Assembly (NCBI GenBank): GCA_002396805.1
Contig: DGYW01000001.1
Coordinates: forward strand, 1-13,233
Direction: 5' to 3'
DNA length: 13,233 bases
DNA from: Firmicutes bacterium UBA4996
GTDB lineage: Bacteria; Bacillota; Limnochordia; Darwinibacteriales; Darwinibacteriaceae
Shown: positions 1 to 6,806 of the stretch, one piece after another
Numbering within the stretch: the first letter of the stretch is position 1
Layout: the number at the start of each line of letters is the position of its first letter
Translations under genes and position numbers: made by a program
The notes under the pieces: generated by a model
Told to the model about the DNA's origin: nothing
What the model saw: only the letters and a program-made list of their open reading frames with translations
Databases searched by the model: none

Positions 1-22
1 CTACCGACTGAGCTAATGGCTC
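1..22 (-). tRNA. tRNA gene, 5' portion only (probably tRNA-Lys)
   Basis: Read on the minus strand, these 22 bases start GAGCCAT, then U8-A9, then the D-arm signature GCTCAGTCGGTAG. That is the acceptor 5' strand plus the start of a D-arm. The rest, including the anticodon, lies outside the window. The acceptor half GAGCCAT matches what I remember of Firmicutes tRNA-Lys, so Lys is the best guess, but identity cannot be proven without the anticodon. A strong promoter sits just upstream, placing the transcript start about 10 nt before mature G1. Confidence 0.8.
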
Positions 23-38
23 GCCTACCACAAATGAT

Positions 39-67
39 ATAATAGACTAGAATAGACCCCTTGTCAA
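39..67 (-). promoter_or_regulatory. Sigma-A-type promoter for the tRNA gene
   Basis: On the minus strand, TTGACA (67-62) is followed by a 17-nt spacer and TATTAT (44-39). That is a near-consensus vegetative promoter. Transcription would begin near position 32, about 10 nt before the tRNA 5' end. The promoter lies in the 64-nt gap between the purA stop codon and the tRNA, so the tRNA need not depend on read-through from the metG operon. The -35 box sits inside a small palindrome (CCCTT-GAC-AAGGG). Confidence 0.8.
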
Positions 68-86
68 GGGTTCTTGGCCTCTTTTT

Positions 87-1367
87 CTAAAAAATCGGAT
101 CCAAGAGCATAGTTTGATCCCGCCGGGGACCTACAGACACGATGTGAATAGGGCAACCCACTTGCTCCTCTAAGAAGGCCAGATAAGCCCGAGCTTGCGA
201 TGGTAGGTCCTCAAAGTTGTGCACCTCAGTAGTGTCCTCTTGCCAACCAGGCAAAGTCGCATAAATGGGTTTGCATTCCTTTAGCATCTCCAAATCAGCG
301 GGGAAATGCTCTAACCGTTCACCACGAAAGTCGTAGGCTACACAGACTTGAATATTCTCTAGGGCATCAAGAACATCTAGGAGGGTTACGGCTAAACCAG
401 TTAAACCATTCACCCGTACCGCATAGCGCACCATCACCGCATCAAACCAGCCGCAACGGCGCGGTCTACCGGTGGTCGTACCGTACTCTCTACCTCGCTC
501 ACGAATTAAATCTCCTGTGGCGTCCTTAAGCTCTGCTGGGAAGGGGCCTTCACCCACTCTAGTGGTATAGGCCTTAACTACCCCGATAACCTGATCAATG
601 TGATTTGGTCCTATACCTACTCCTGGGGCTGCTCCGCCAGCAGTGGGATTAGAAGACGTTACAAAGGGATAGGTCCCATGATCTACGTCTAACAAGGTAC
701 CCTGGGCGCCCTCTAGGAGTATACCCTTACCTTCTAAGCGTGACTCGTGAATTAACAAGGAAGTGTCGGTAAGCAGCGGAACAATCGTCTCTGCGTAGCC
801 CAAGTATTCCTGAATTAAATCCTCCTTATTGAAGCCAGGATGATCATAAACCTTTTGAAGGATTCGATTCTTTAAAGGCAAGACCTGGTCTAACGCCCGC
901 TCCAGAGCTTCTCTGCTCTTTAAATCGATCATGCGAACGCCCATACGCATGTATTTATCGACATAGGCTGGGCCAATGCCACGACCGGTAGTACCAATTT
1001 TATAGGTTCGATTGGCCTCTTCTAACTGATCTAGAACCTTATGATACGGCATGATTAGATGGGCTTTTTCACTAATAAATAGATTAGATGTGGGAATATT
1101 AGCCTTGTGTAAGTAGTCGATTTCAGTACACAGCACCGCCGGGTCCACCACCACACCATTCCCTATGAGGCAAGTCTTATCTTCGTAGAGAATTCCCGAG
1201 GGGATTAAGTGCAATTTATAGGTTTGATCTCCCACTACTACCGTATGACCGGCGTTATTACCTCCCTGATAGCGAGCAACCACTTGTGCTTTGGCCGCTA
1301 GTACATCTGTGATTTTACCCTTACCTTCATCTCCCCACTGGGTACCTACTAAAGCAACAACTGTCAT
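87..1367 (-). CDS. purA: Adenylosuccinate synthetase
   Basis: A cytosolic enzyme joining IMP and aspartate, with GTP hydrolysis, to give adenylosuccinate: the first committed step from IMP to AMP. The 426-aa protein has the family's usual length. It starts MTVVALVGTQWGDEGKGK, with the GDEGKGK nucleotide-binding motif at residues 12-18. It then shows GNNAGHT, GTTGRGIGPAY, LLEGAQGTLLDVDHGTYP, GEGPFPAEL and TGRPRRCGWFD. The ATG at 1367 was chosen because the family motif begins there and AGGAGGATT lies at normal spacing upstream. The open frame extends 57 codons further into tatD, but that stretch has no family similarity. The start overlaps the tatD stop (TGATG, one shared base), indicating translational coupling. 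It is the last gene of the metG-tatD-purA unit, so it should be subject to the T-box upstream of metG unless an internal promoter exists. Confidence 0.97.
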   Translation of the reverse strand: MTVVALVGTQWGDEGKGKITDVLAAKAQVVARYQGGNNAGHTVVVGDQTYKLHLIPSGILYEDKTCLIGNGVVVDPAVLCTEIDYLHKANIPTSNLFISEKAHLIMPYHKVLDQLEEANRTYKIGTTGRGIGPAYVDKYMRMGVRMIDLKSREALERALDQVLPLKNRILQKVYDHPGFNKEDLIQEYLGYAETIVPLLTDTSLLIHESRLEGKGILLEGAQGTLLDVDHGTYPFVTSSNPTAGGAAPGVGIGPNHIDQVIGVVKAYTTRVGEGPFPAELKDATGDLIRERGREYGTTTGRPRRCGWFDAVMVRYAVRVNGLTGLAVTLLDVLDALENIQVCVAYDFRGERLEHFPADLEMLKECKPIYATLPGWQEDTTEVHNFEDLPSQARAYLAFLEEQVGCPIHIVSVGPRRDQTMLLDPIF

Positions 1368-2137
1368 CACGAATCCTCCTTCAGCAATGAAAAAAACCGC
1401 CTTGTGTTTTCCTCTGTAACGCGGGCGATCTCCTCGGTAGTGCGCCCGTAAATTTCCCCTAACTTCTCCGCCGTATGAACCAAATAGGCTGGTTCGTTTC
1501 GTTTTCCCCGATGGGGATGTGGCGTAAGGTAGGGACAATCTGTTTCCAACAAGACTCTATCCAAGGGAATCTTGGCTACTACTTCTCTCAAACGGTTAGC
1601 GTTATTAAAAGTGATAGGACCACCAAAGGAAAAGTAATGGCCCATATCCTGATAAATTTGTGCAGTTTCCCAGCTTCCCGAGTAGCAATGGAGCAAACAG
1701 GGCACCTGAGGAAACTCCCTGACAATTTCCAAAGTGTCCTGGGTGGCCTCTCGAGAATGAATTACCACACCTAAGCCCACTTCTTCGGCCAAGGATAATT
1801 GTTCTCGAAAGACCTCCCGTTGTTGGTCTCTAGGAGAATTATCATAATAATAGTCCAAGCCCGCTTCGCCAATGGCTACAACCTTAGGATGCTTGGCCAA
1901 CTCCTTAATGGCTGCTCGTACTTGGGGGCTCCAAGTTTTAGCATCATGGGGATGAACGCCCACAACCGCCCACAAGCCCGGATAAGCATTGGCAAGTTCC
2001 ACCGCCCTCCTAGATGAGGAGAGATCGTAGCCAACATTGATCACGGTATGCACCCCCACATCCTTGGCTCTAGCAACTACCTCAGCGAGATCTGAGGCAA
2101 AGGCCGGGTCGTTGAGATGCGCATGACTATCAATCAT
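1367..2137 (-). CDS. tatD: TatD-family metal-dependent hydrolase (DNase-like)
   Basis: A 256-aa TIM-barrel hydrolase of the TatD family (B. subtilis YabD), known as Mg-dependent 3'-5' exonucleases/DNases acting in the cytosol. Metal-site residues are visible: HAH at residues 5-7, Glu91 in GEAGLDYYYD, His127 in VIHSRE, His150 in LLHCYSG and Asp200 in LLETDCPYLTP. The length is normal. The ATG at 2137 directly follows the metG stop codon with no spacer, and the 3' end shares one base with the purA start. It is therefore the middle gene of a tightly coupled metG-tatD-purA operon. metG followed by tatD is a familiar Firmicutes arrangement; purA after tatD is not the B. subtilis order. The physiological substrate cannot be told from sequence. 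Confidence 0.93.
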   Translation of the reverse strand: MIDSHAHLNDPAFASDLAEVVARAKDVGVHTVINVGYDLSSSRRAVELANAYPGLWAVVGVHPHDAKTWSPQVRAAIKELAKHPKVVAIGEAGLDYYYDNSPRDQQREVFREQLSLAEEVGLGVVIHSREATQDTLEIVREFPQVPCLLHCYSGSWETAQIYQDMGHYFSFGGPITFNNANRLREVVAKIPLDRVLLETDCPYLTPHPHRGKRNEPAYLVHTAEKLGEIYGRTTEEIARVTEENTRRFFSLLKEDS

Positions 2138-4060
2138 CTATTTCACCTTGCTCCCTGCAGGCATGGAACTAGAAACCGACACTAGCTCTAAATGACCGTC
2201 TGGTGTGCTCGCGGCAAGTAGCATTCCTTGGGAGAGCTCTCCCCGGAGTTTAGCCGGTTTGAGATTCTTTACCACAATAATCCGACGACCAACTAGGTCA
2301 GCTGGCGCATAATGCTTAGCAATTCCAGCCACAATCTGCCTATGTTCAGTTCCAATGTCAACTTGAAGTTTTAACAGACGGTCCGCACCCTCCACTGGTC
2401 CCGCCTCTAGAACCTCGGCCACTACGAGTTCACATTTCATAAAGTCTTCAATTCCAATGAGCACGCCTTCCGGCTTTTCTTCCCTAGTCTCTACTTTTGT
2501 TTTATCTTCAGTCACTATTGGTGCTTCCTCCTTGTCTACTTCAATCCGAGGGAAAATCGGATCCCCTTTCTTGGTTGCGGTACCTGGGCTTAACTGCCCC
2601 CAACTCGCGTCGACTAATGCTTTTTCTTCAATACCAGTAAGTCCTAACTGCCCCCAGATCTTCTCACCAGTTTCGGGAAGGAAAGATTTAACCAAGAGGG
2701 CTAGAATCCGTAAAGTCTCCACCAAGTTATACATTACGGTAGCCAATTCGCTCTTATCCTCTTGTTTAGCTAAATTCCAGGGGGCTCGTTCGTCCACATA
2801 CTTATTAGCCTTGCCCACTAGCTGCCAAATCTTAATTAAAGCCTCGTTCAGCTTAAGATCCTTCAAAAGACCATCGACCACACCACCGAGGTCATTGGCA
2901 AAATCGATCAGATCCTGATCAACCGCATTATTCAGACCCGGTTCAGGGACTACCCCATCGAAATAACGGTCTAACATGGATAGAGTCCGGTTGAGCAGAT
3001 TGCCTAAATCGTTAGCTAGATCTGCATTTGTGCGCTCAATTAATGCTTTACGATTAAAGTTGCCATCTTGTCCAAAGGAGATCTCCCTCATCAAGAAGTA
3101 GCGGATCGGATCAACCCCAAACTCATCTATTAGAACCAGAGGATCCACCACATTCCCCTTAGATTTAGACATTTTGTCACTATCAAAGAGGAGCCAACCA
3201 TGACCAAAGACAGTCTTAGGCAGGGGCAACTCTAGAGCCATGAGCATAATAGGCCAGATGATGGTATGAAAACGCATAATCTCCTTACCCACTAGGTGAA
3301 GATCCGCGGGCCACCATTTTTCCATTAGCTCAGTTTTCTGGGGAAAGCCTAAGGCAGTTAAATAGTTTGTGAGTGCATCGAACCAGACGTAGACCACATG
3401 GTTTTTCGCGATCGGTACCGGAATACCCCAATCAAAGGTAGTCCTCGAGACGCAGAGATCCTCAAGACCACTCTTGATAAAATTCACCATTTCGTTGCGT
3501 CGAGATTCTGGCTGAATGAATTCAGGGTGTGCTTCGATGTGAGCTAAAAGGCGGGGCGCGTATTTACTCAAACGGAAGAAGTAACTCTCTTCCTGAATTA
3601 ACTCTACGGGCCGCTGACAATCGGGGCAATTGCCGTCAACTAGGCGAGATTCGACCCAAAAAGTCTCGCAAGGAGTGCAATACCAGCCCTCGTAAGTGCT
3701 TTTGTAAATGTCTCCCTGATCGTAAATTCTCTGAAACACGGTTTGTACTGCGTCGTGATGGCGCGCTTCCGTTGTTCGCACAAAATCATCATACTCAATG
3801 TGCAATTTATCCCAGAGCACCTTAAACGAGGCCACAATCTCATCTACATAGGCTTGGGGAGACACTCCCTTGGCAGCTGCAGCCCTTTGGATTTTCTGAC
3901 CATGTTCATCGGATCCTGTGACAAAATATACATCGCGACCAGAAAACCGATGCCACCGGGCCAAAGAATCTGCCACTGTTGTGGTATAAGCATGCCCAAT
4001 ATGCAAATGGTCGCTTGGGTAATAAATAGGGGTTGTTAAATAAAAACGTTCCGTACTCAT
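2138..4060 (-). CDS. metG: Methionyl-tRNA synthetase with C-terminal tRNA-binding domain
   Basis: A class I aminoacyl-tRNA synthetase charging tRNA-Met. The 640-aa protein has HIGH at residues 20-23 and KMSKS at 296-300. A single zinc knuckle lies in the connective peptide (Cys128, 131, 145 and 148). An anticodon-binding helical domain follows. From about residue 539 there is an EMAP-II/Arc1p-like tRNA-binding domain (IGIEDFMKCELVVAEV onward, with RQIVAGIAKHY and GRRIIVVKNLKPAKLRG). Between them, residues about 505-538 form a charged, Glu/Lys-rich linker. The ATG at 4060 is preferred over an in-frame codon 12 triplets upstream because AAAGGAGG sits just before it and MSTERFYLTTPIYYP is the normal family start. 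The gene follows a T-box riboswitch and is the first gene of the operon. Confidence 0.97.
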   Translation of the reverse strand: MSTERFYLTTPIYYPSDHLHIGHAYTTTVADSLARWHRFSGRDVYFVTGSDEHGQKIQRAAAAKGVSPQAYVDEIVASFKVLWDKLHIEYDDFVRTTEARHHDAVQTVFQRIYDQGDIYKSTYEGWYCTPCETFWVESRLVDGNCPDCQRPVELIQEESYFFRLSKYAPRLLAHIEAHPEFIQPESRRNEMVNFIKSGLEDLCVSRTTFDWGIPVPIAKNHVVYVWFDALTNYLTALGFPQKTELMEKWWPADLHLVGKEIMRFHTIIWPIMLMALELPLPKTVFGHGWLLFDSDKMSKSKGNVVDPLVLIDEFGVDPIRYFLMREISFGQDGNFNRKALIERTNADLANDLGNLLNRTLSMLDRYFDGVVPEPGLNNAVDQDLIDFANDLGGVVDGLLKDLKLNEALIKIWQLVGKANKYVDERAPWNLAKQEDKSELATVMYNLVETLRILALLVKSFLPETGEKIWGQLGLTGIEEKALVDASWGQLSPGTATKKGDPIFPRIEVDKEEAPIVTEDKTKVETREEKPEGVLIGIEDFMKCELVVAEVLEAGPVEGADRLLKLQVDIGTEHRQIVAGIAKHYAPADLVGRRIIVVKNLKPAKLRGELSQGMLLAASTPDGHLELVSVSSSMPAGSKVK

Positions 4061-4082
4061 AATGCATCCTCCTTTGGAAAAT

Positions 4083-4113
4083 AAAAAAAGCCTCATCCAC
4101 TCGGGACGAGAGC
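4083..4113 (-). terminator. T-box-controlled intrinsic terminator
   Basis: On the minus strand, AAGCTCTCGTCC, a short CGAGT loop and GGATGAGGCTT form an imperfect hairpin followed by seven T residues (4089-4083). The 5' arm includes the conserved CTCTCGTCC segment that can instead pair in the antiterminator with the T-box core. The hairpin ends about 10 nt before the metG Shine-Dalgarno sequence, so termination would stop expression before any coding region. Confidence 0.88.
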
Positions 4114-4332
4114 TTTACTCACGTGGTACCACCCAATTTTGCCATTTTGCTTTAGCAAAACAGCCTCAGAGGGTACGATAACGGGCCCCTTACCGGTAAC
4201 CTACTCTTAGTTCAGTCCACAGCTCCCGGATCATCTTCAGCACAACCATTCCCATCAGTTCCCAGCTACTCTGACTCTCTTAGGGGACCAATTGTACCTA
4301 CTCTTCCAATCATCGCAATTTCCTATTCCACT
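4083..4332 (-). promoter_or_regulatory. T-box riboswitch (tRNA-Met-sensing leader) of metG-tatD-purA
   Basis: This leader has the ordered hallmarks of a T-box RNA. The AGUA motif of stem I is at 4302-4299. A specifier candidate AUG at 4234-4232 is followed by A and lies 5 nt before GGAGCT, much as in known T-boxes. The F-box CCGTTA is at 4184-4179. Stem III is a TTTTGC/GCAAAA hairpin at about 4145-4160. The T-box core GGGTGGTACCACG is at 4134-4122. The core bulge UGGU complements an ACCA 3' end, consistent with the A discriminator of tRNA-Met. The terminator follows immediately. By family knowledge, uncharged tRNA-Met should stabilise the antiterminator and turn on the downstream genes. The AUG assignment is my reading; a frame one base earlier (GAU, Asp) fits neither the spacing nor the gene. 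Confidence 0.95.
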
Positions 4333-4338
4333 ACTGAA

Positions 4339-4367
4339 ATCTTAGCTTTTATCCCAAGCTTTGTCAA
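4339..4367 (-). promoter_or_regulatory. Sigma-A-type promoter of the metG-tatD-purA operon
   Basis: The minus strand carries TTGACA (4367-4362), a 17-nt spacer and TAAGAT (4344-4339). The predicted start is near 4332, giving a leader of about 270 nt that contains the T-box. The -35 box is full consensus and the spacing optimal. Initiation is thus probably constitutive, with control exerted by termination. Confidence 0.85.
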
Positions 4368-4394
4368 GAGTACCTATCATTCCGCTAGCCATAA

Positions 4395-4409
4395 TAACAA
4401 TAAATGTTA
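4395..4409. promoter_or_regulatory. Inverted repeat upstream of the MFS gene (possible operator)
   Basis: TAACA and TGTTA arms flank a 5-nt ATAAA spacer, centred 28 bp before the TTG start of the plus-strand transporter gene. It could be a repressor site. The arms are short and A/T-rich, so chance is a serious alternative. No convincing sigma-A promoter was found for the transporter in the 62 bp between the metG promoter and its start codon. Confidence 0.25.
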
Positions 4410-4429
4410 GTTAAGAAGGGCGAGGGGTC

Positions 4430-5626
4430 TTGAAAAAGAAAACCGCACTACGATTTGCCGTACTTTGTGGAGTGCCCTTTGTGATGGTTCTGGGCAACTC
4501 CATGCTTATACCTGTTTTCCCGCAAATGAAAAAGGTTATGCACCTAACCCAATTTCAGGTCGGCCTCATCGTCACCTTTTTCTCGGTTCCTGCAGGCATA
4601 TTGATTCCTTTGGCAGGCTTTTTATCTGATCGTTATGGAAGAAAAAAGATTATGGTTCCCGCCCTCTTCATTTACGGAATTGGCGGACTAATTTGCGGTC
4701 TTGCTGCCGTTTCTATGAAAGAACCCTATAACCTACTACTAACAGGGCGTGTGGTGCAAGGAGCTGGGGCCGGCGGGACTTACCAGCTAGCAATGGCTTT
4801 AACAGGGGATACCTTTCAAAGTAACGAGCGCACTAAGGCCTTGGGCCTACTAGAAGCGTCCAATGGCTTAGGCAAGGTGGTCAGCCCAATATTGGGCTCC
4901 CTGGTTGCCCTGATCTCGTGGTATGCGCCTTTCTTTGCCTACGGATTGCTAGCCTTCCCCATAGCTCTAGGAGTATGGTTCTTGGTGCCGGAAAAACAAG
5001 GAGAGCGAAACACAGAGAGCGTTGCCCAGTATTGGCAAAAATTGAAGGAGACCTTCCAAAGCAAGGCAAAACTACTGCTTTCTAGCTATTTTGTGGGTAT
5101 GGTGGCCCTCTTCCTGCTCTTCGGGGTTTTAAGCTACGTCTCCGATATTTTAGAGTCAGAATATCACCTTTTTGGTCTAAAGAAAGGGTTCGTCTTGGCC
5201 ATCCCTGTTTTTGCCATGGCCGTCACTTCTTACCTTAGTGGACTCCTTTTAAGCAACCGACAAAACCTGTGGAAGCCAGTGATTGTTGGAGGTATGGCTG
5301 GTACTGCCGTTACCCTAGGCCTCTTGCCCTTGTTCACCAGTTTAATTCCCTATATGACTGTACTGTTTTTCTCGGGGATTAGCATCGGTATCTTACTTCC
5401 TCCCATTAATTCTTTGATCACCGGTGCCACCAGTACTGATCGGAGAGGTACCATTACTTGTCTATATGGTACTGTACGTTTTTTCGGAGTGGCCATCGGT
5501 CCTCCTACCTTTGGTTTAGCCATTGAGCAAGGCAAATGGTTCATGTTCTTAGGCTCTGCGGCCATTGCCATCATAGCCGCTGTGATTGCTTTCATATTCA
5601 TCACCCCTCCCAATACTAGTGAATAA
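4430..5626 (+). CDS. MFS transporter, DHA1/Bmr-like, next to the ComA gene
   Basis: A 398-aa integral membrane protein of the major facilitator superfamily with the hydrophobicity pattern of about 12 transmembrane helices. The loop 2-3 signature is clear (GFLSDRYGRKK, about residues 63-73), and the RVVQGAGAG motif of helix 4 is at residues 107-115. These features fit the drug:H+ antiporter-type exporters (Bmr, Blt, YitG). The start is a TTG at 4430 preceded by purine-rich GAAGGGCGAGGGG; the next in-frame Met would cut into helix 1. The stop is 38 nt before the ComA gene, so the two are probably co-transcribed. In B. subtilis, as I recall, the ComA homologue yitD also lies near an MFS gene (yitG). 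From this context I infer export of sulfolactate or a related sulfonate, but the sequence does not define the substrate. Confidence 0.9.
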   Translation: MKKKTALRFAVLCGVPFVMVLGNSMLIPVFPQMKKVMHLTQFQVGLIVTFFSVPAGILIPLAGFLSDRYGRKKIMVPALFIYGIGGLICGLAAVSMKEPYNLLLTGRVVQGAGAGGTYQLAMALTGDTFQSNERTKALGLLEASNGLGKVVSPILGSLVALISWYAPFFAYGLLAFPIALGVWFLVPEKQGERNTESVAQYWQKLKETFQSKAKLLLSSYFVGMVALFLLFGVLSYVSDILESEYHLFGLKKGFVLAIPVFAMAVTSYLSGLLLSNRQNLWKPVIVGGMAGTAVTLGLLPLFTSLIPYMTVLFFSGISIGILLPPINSLITGATSTDRRGTITCLYGTVRFFGVAIGPPTFGLAIEQGKWFMFLGSAAIAIIAAVIAFIFITPPNTSE

Positions 5627-5664
5627 ACTGCAATAGTAGGAAAGAAATCCTAGGAGGGAAAACA

Positions 5665-6486
5665 ATGAACACCGCCATTAGCAATGGAGCTTGGCACTCA
5701 GTTGTCGCGCTACCAGAAACACGGCGTTTGTCAAAGCCCCGCACGAGCGGGATAACCATGGTGATTGACAAGGGTTTGGGCTTAAGCGAAACAAGAGATT
5801 TACTAGAAATGGCCGCGGACCACATCGACTTCTTAAAAATAGCCTTTGGGAGCTCCGCCCTATATTCTTCCCATCTAATGAGAGAAAAGATTGCCCTAGC
5901 CAAGGCCTACAACGTCGAAGTTTATCCAGGGGGAACACTGTTTGAGATCGCTGTCTTTCAGAGTCGCACCAAAGAGTTCTTTAAGCGTGCCCAGGAATTG
6001 GGCTTCACTTATATCGAGGTTTCCGAGGGAACTATAGACCTTCCCCGCAAAGACCGCAAGCATTTTATCAAACAGGCTCTTGGTGAAGGATTCGGTGTAC
6101 TCGCGGAAATAGGAAAGAAAGATACGTCAATCAAAATTGAGCCCGCTCGAGCGGTTGAACAAGTTTTTGAGGACTTAGAAAATGGAGCAGAAAAAGTGAT
6201 TATCGAGGGAAGGGATTCGGGCAAAGGCGTGGGGATCTATAATGACCAGGGTACTGTAAATGATCAATTATTGCAGGACTTAGTCCAAGGAGTACAAGAC
6301 CATAGTAGAATAATCATCGAAGCCCCCCAAACAAGTCAACACAACTATCTGTTAATCCACCTTGGACCCAATGTCAATTTAGGCAATGTCCAGCCCCACG
6401 ATGTTCTGACACTAGAATCAACTCGAGTTGGTTTGCGTGGAGATACGCTCAAACAGTGTCTCATAAATGCGCCTCGGTCTTTTTGA
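5665..6486 (+). CDS. comA: Phosphosulfolactate synthase, ComA family (YitD-like)
   Basis: The family condenses phosphoenolpyruvate with sulfite to give (R)-2-phospho-3-sulfolactate. This is the first step of coenzyme M synthesis in methanogens and of sulfolactate formation in sporulating Bacillus. The 273-aa protein matches along its length: KPR (24-26), MVIDKG (32-37), DFLKIAFGSS (55-64), YPGGTLFE (87-94), EVSEGTIDLP (118-127), EIGKKD (148-153), EGRDSGKGVGIY (181-192), EAP (219-221) and GPNVNLGN (234-241). The ATG at 5665 follows TAGGAGGG at good spacing. About 20 N-terminal residues precede the conserved core. No comB (phosphatase) or comC (dehydrogenase) lies in the window. In a spore-former, sulfolactate is the more likely product than coenzyme M. 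There is no terminator between this gene and the abrB promoter. Confidence 0.92.
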   Translation: MNTAISNGAWHSVVALPETRRLSKPRTSGITMVIDKGLGLSETRDLLEMAADHIDFLKIAFGSSALYSSHLMREKIALAKAYNVEVYPGGTLFEIAVFQSRTKEFFKRAQELGFTYIEVSEGTIDLPRKDRKHFIKQALGEGFGVLAEIGKKDTSIKIEPARAVEQVFEDLENGAEKVIIEGRDSGKGVGIYNDQGTVNDQLLQDLVQGVQDHSRIIIEAPQTSQHNYLLIHLGPNVNLGNVQPHDVLTLESTRVGLRGDTLKQCLINAPRSF

Positions 6487-6492
6487 CTTAAA

Positions 6493-6521
6493 TTGACTCG
6501 CCTTCCTAAAACAAGTATAAT
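6493..6521 (+). promoter_or_regulatory. Sigma-A-type promoter of abrB
   Basis: TTGACT (6493-6498), a 17-nt spacer and a perfect TATAAT (6516-6521) lie 7 bp after the ComA stop codon. Transcription would start near 6528, giving a short 5' leader of about 39 nt. abrB can therefore be expressed independently of the MFS-ComA unit. Confidence 0.88.
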
Positions 6522-6566
6522 CAATATGGTAAGTACTAGTTGACAATATTCACGAGGAGGGTGATC

Positions 6567-6806
6567 ATGAAATCCACTGGAATAATCCGCAAAGTAGACG
6601 ATCTAGGTCGTATCGTATTACCCGTTGAACTCCGTCGCAGCTTAGGCATTGAAGAACGAGATCCCCTAGAGATCTTTGTGGAGGAAGATCAAATCATACT
6701 ACGCAAATCGTCTGTAGTATGTGTTTTTTGTGGGACCGAAGATAATGTTTCTGATTTTAAGGGCAAGGGTATTTGTGATAGCTGCCGAGCTAGTCTTCAC
6801 TCTTAA
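6567..6806 (+). CDS. abrB: AbrB-family transition-state regulator with Cys4 tail
   Basis: A 79-aa DNA-binding protein. The N-terminal 48 residues are the swapped-hairpin AbrB domain, with the diagnostic MKSTGIIRKVDDLGRIVLP start and ELRRSLGI. The family binds DNA as dimers/tetramers and represses post-exponential and sporulation genes; in B. subtilis it is itself repressed by Spo0A. The C-terminal part has CVFC (Cys52, 55) and CDSC (Cys70, 73), a probable zinc ribbon. I recall this tail from clostridial AbrB proteins rather than from B. subtilis AbrB (94 aa). The ATG at 6567 is chosen because of GAGGAGG at proper spacing; an upstream in-frame TTG would add nine unconserved residues. The last 17 bp overlap the 3' end of rsmI on the other strand, as its position in B. 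subtilis would suggest. Confidence 0.95.
   Translation: MKSTGIIRKVDDLGRIVLPVELRRSLGIEERDPLEIFVEEDQIILRKSSVVCVFCGTEDNVSDFKGKGICDSCRASLHS

Noticed and set aside
1368..1538. 57-codon N-terminal extension of PurA
   Set aside because: It lies wholly within the tatD coding region, has no family similarity, and the ATG at 1367 has a strong ribosome binding site.
2457..2918. Long plus-strand open frame opposite metG
   Set aside because: It is the shadow of a highly conserved metG reading frame, without ribosome binding site or family similarity; the same holds for other open frames opposite tatD, yaaR, tmk and the decarboxylase.
4061..4096. 12-codon N-terminal extension of MetG
   Set aside because: It would start next to the T-box terminator T-run and include the AAAGGAGG ribosome binding site; the family start is at 4060.
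4372..4397. Sigma-K-like promoter (AC, 16 nt, CATA) upstream of the MFS gene
   Set aside because: The conserved T at the end of the -10 element is absent and the AC -35 is too short to be significant alone.
6540..6566. TTGACA at 6540 as a second abrB promoter, or TTG 6540 as the abrB start
   Set aside because: No -10 box at the right distance; translation from this TTG would add nine unconserved residues and swallow the good ribosome binding site before ATG 6567.
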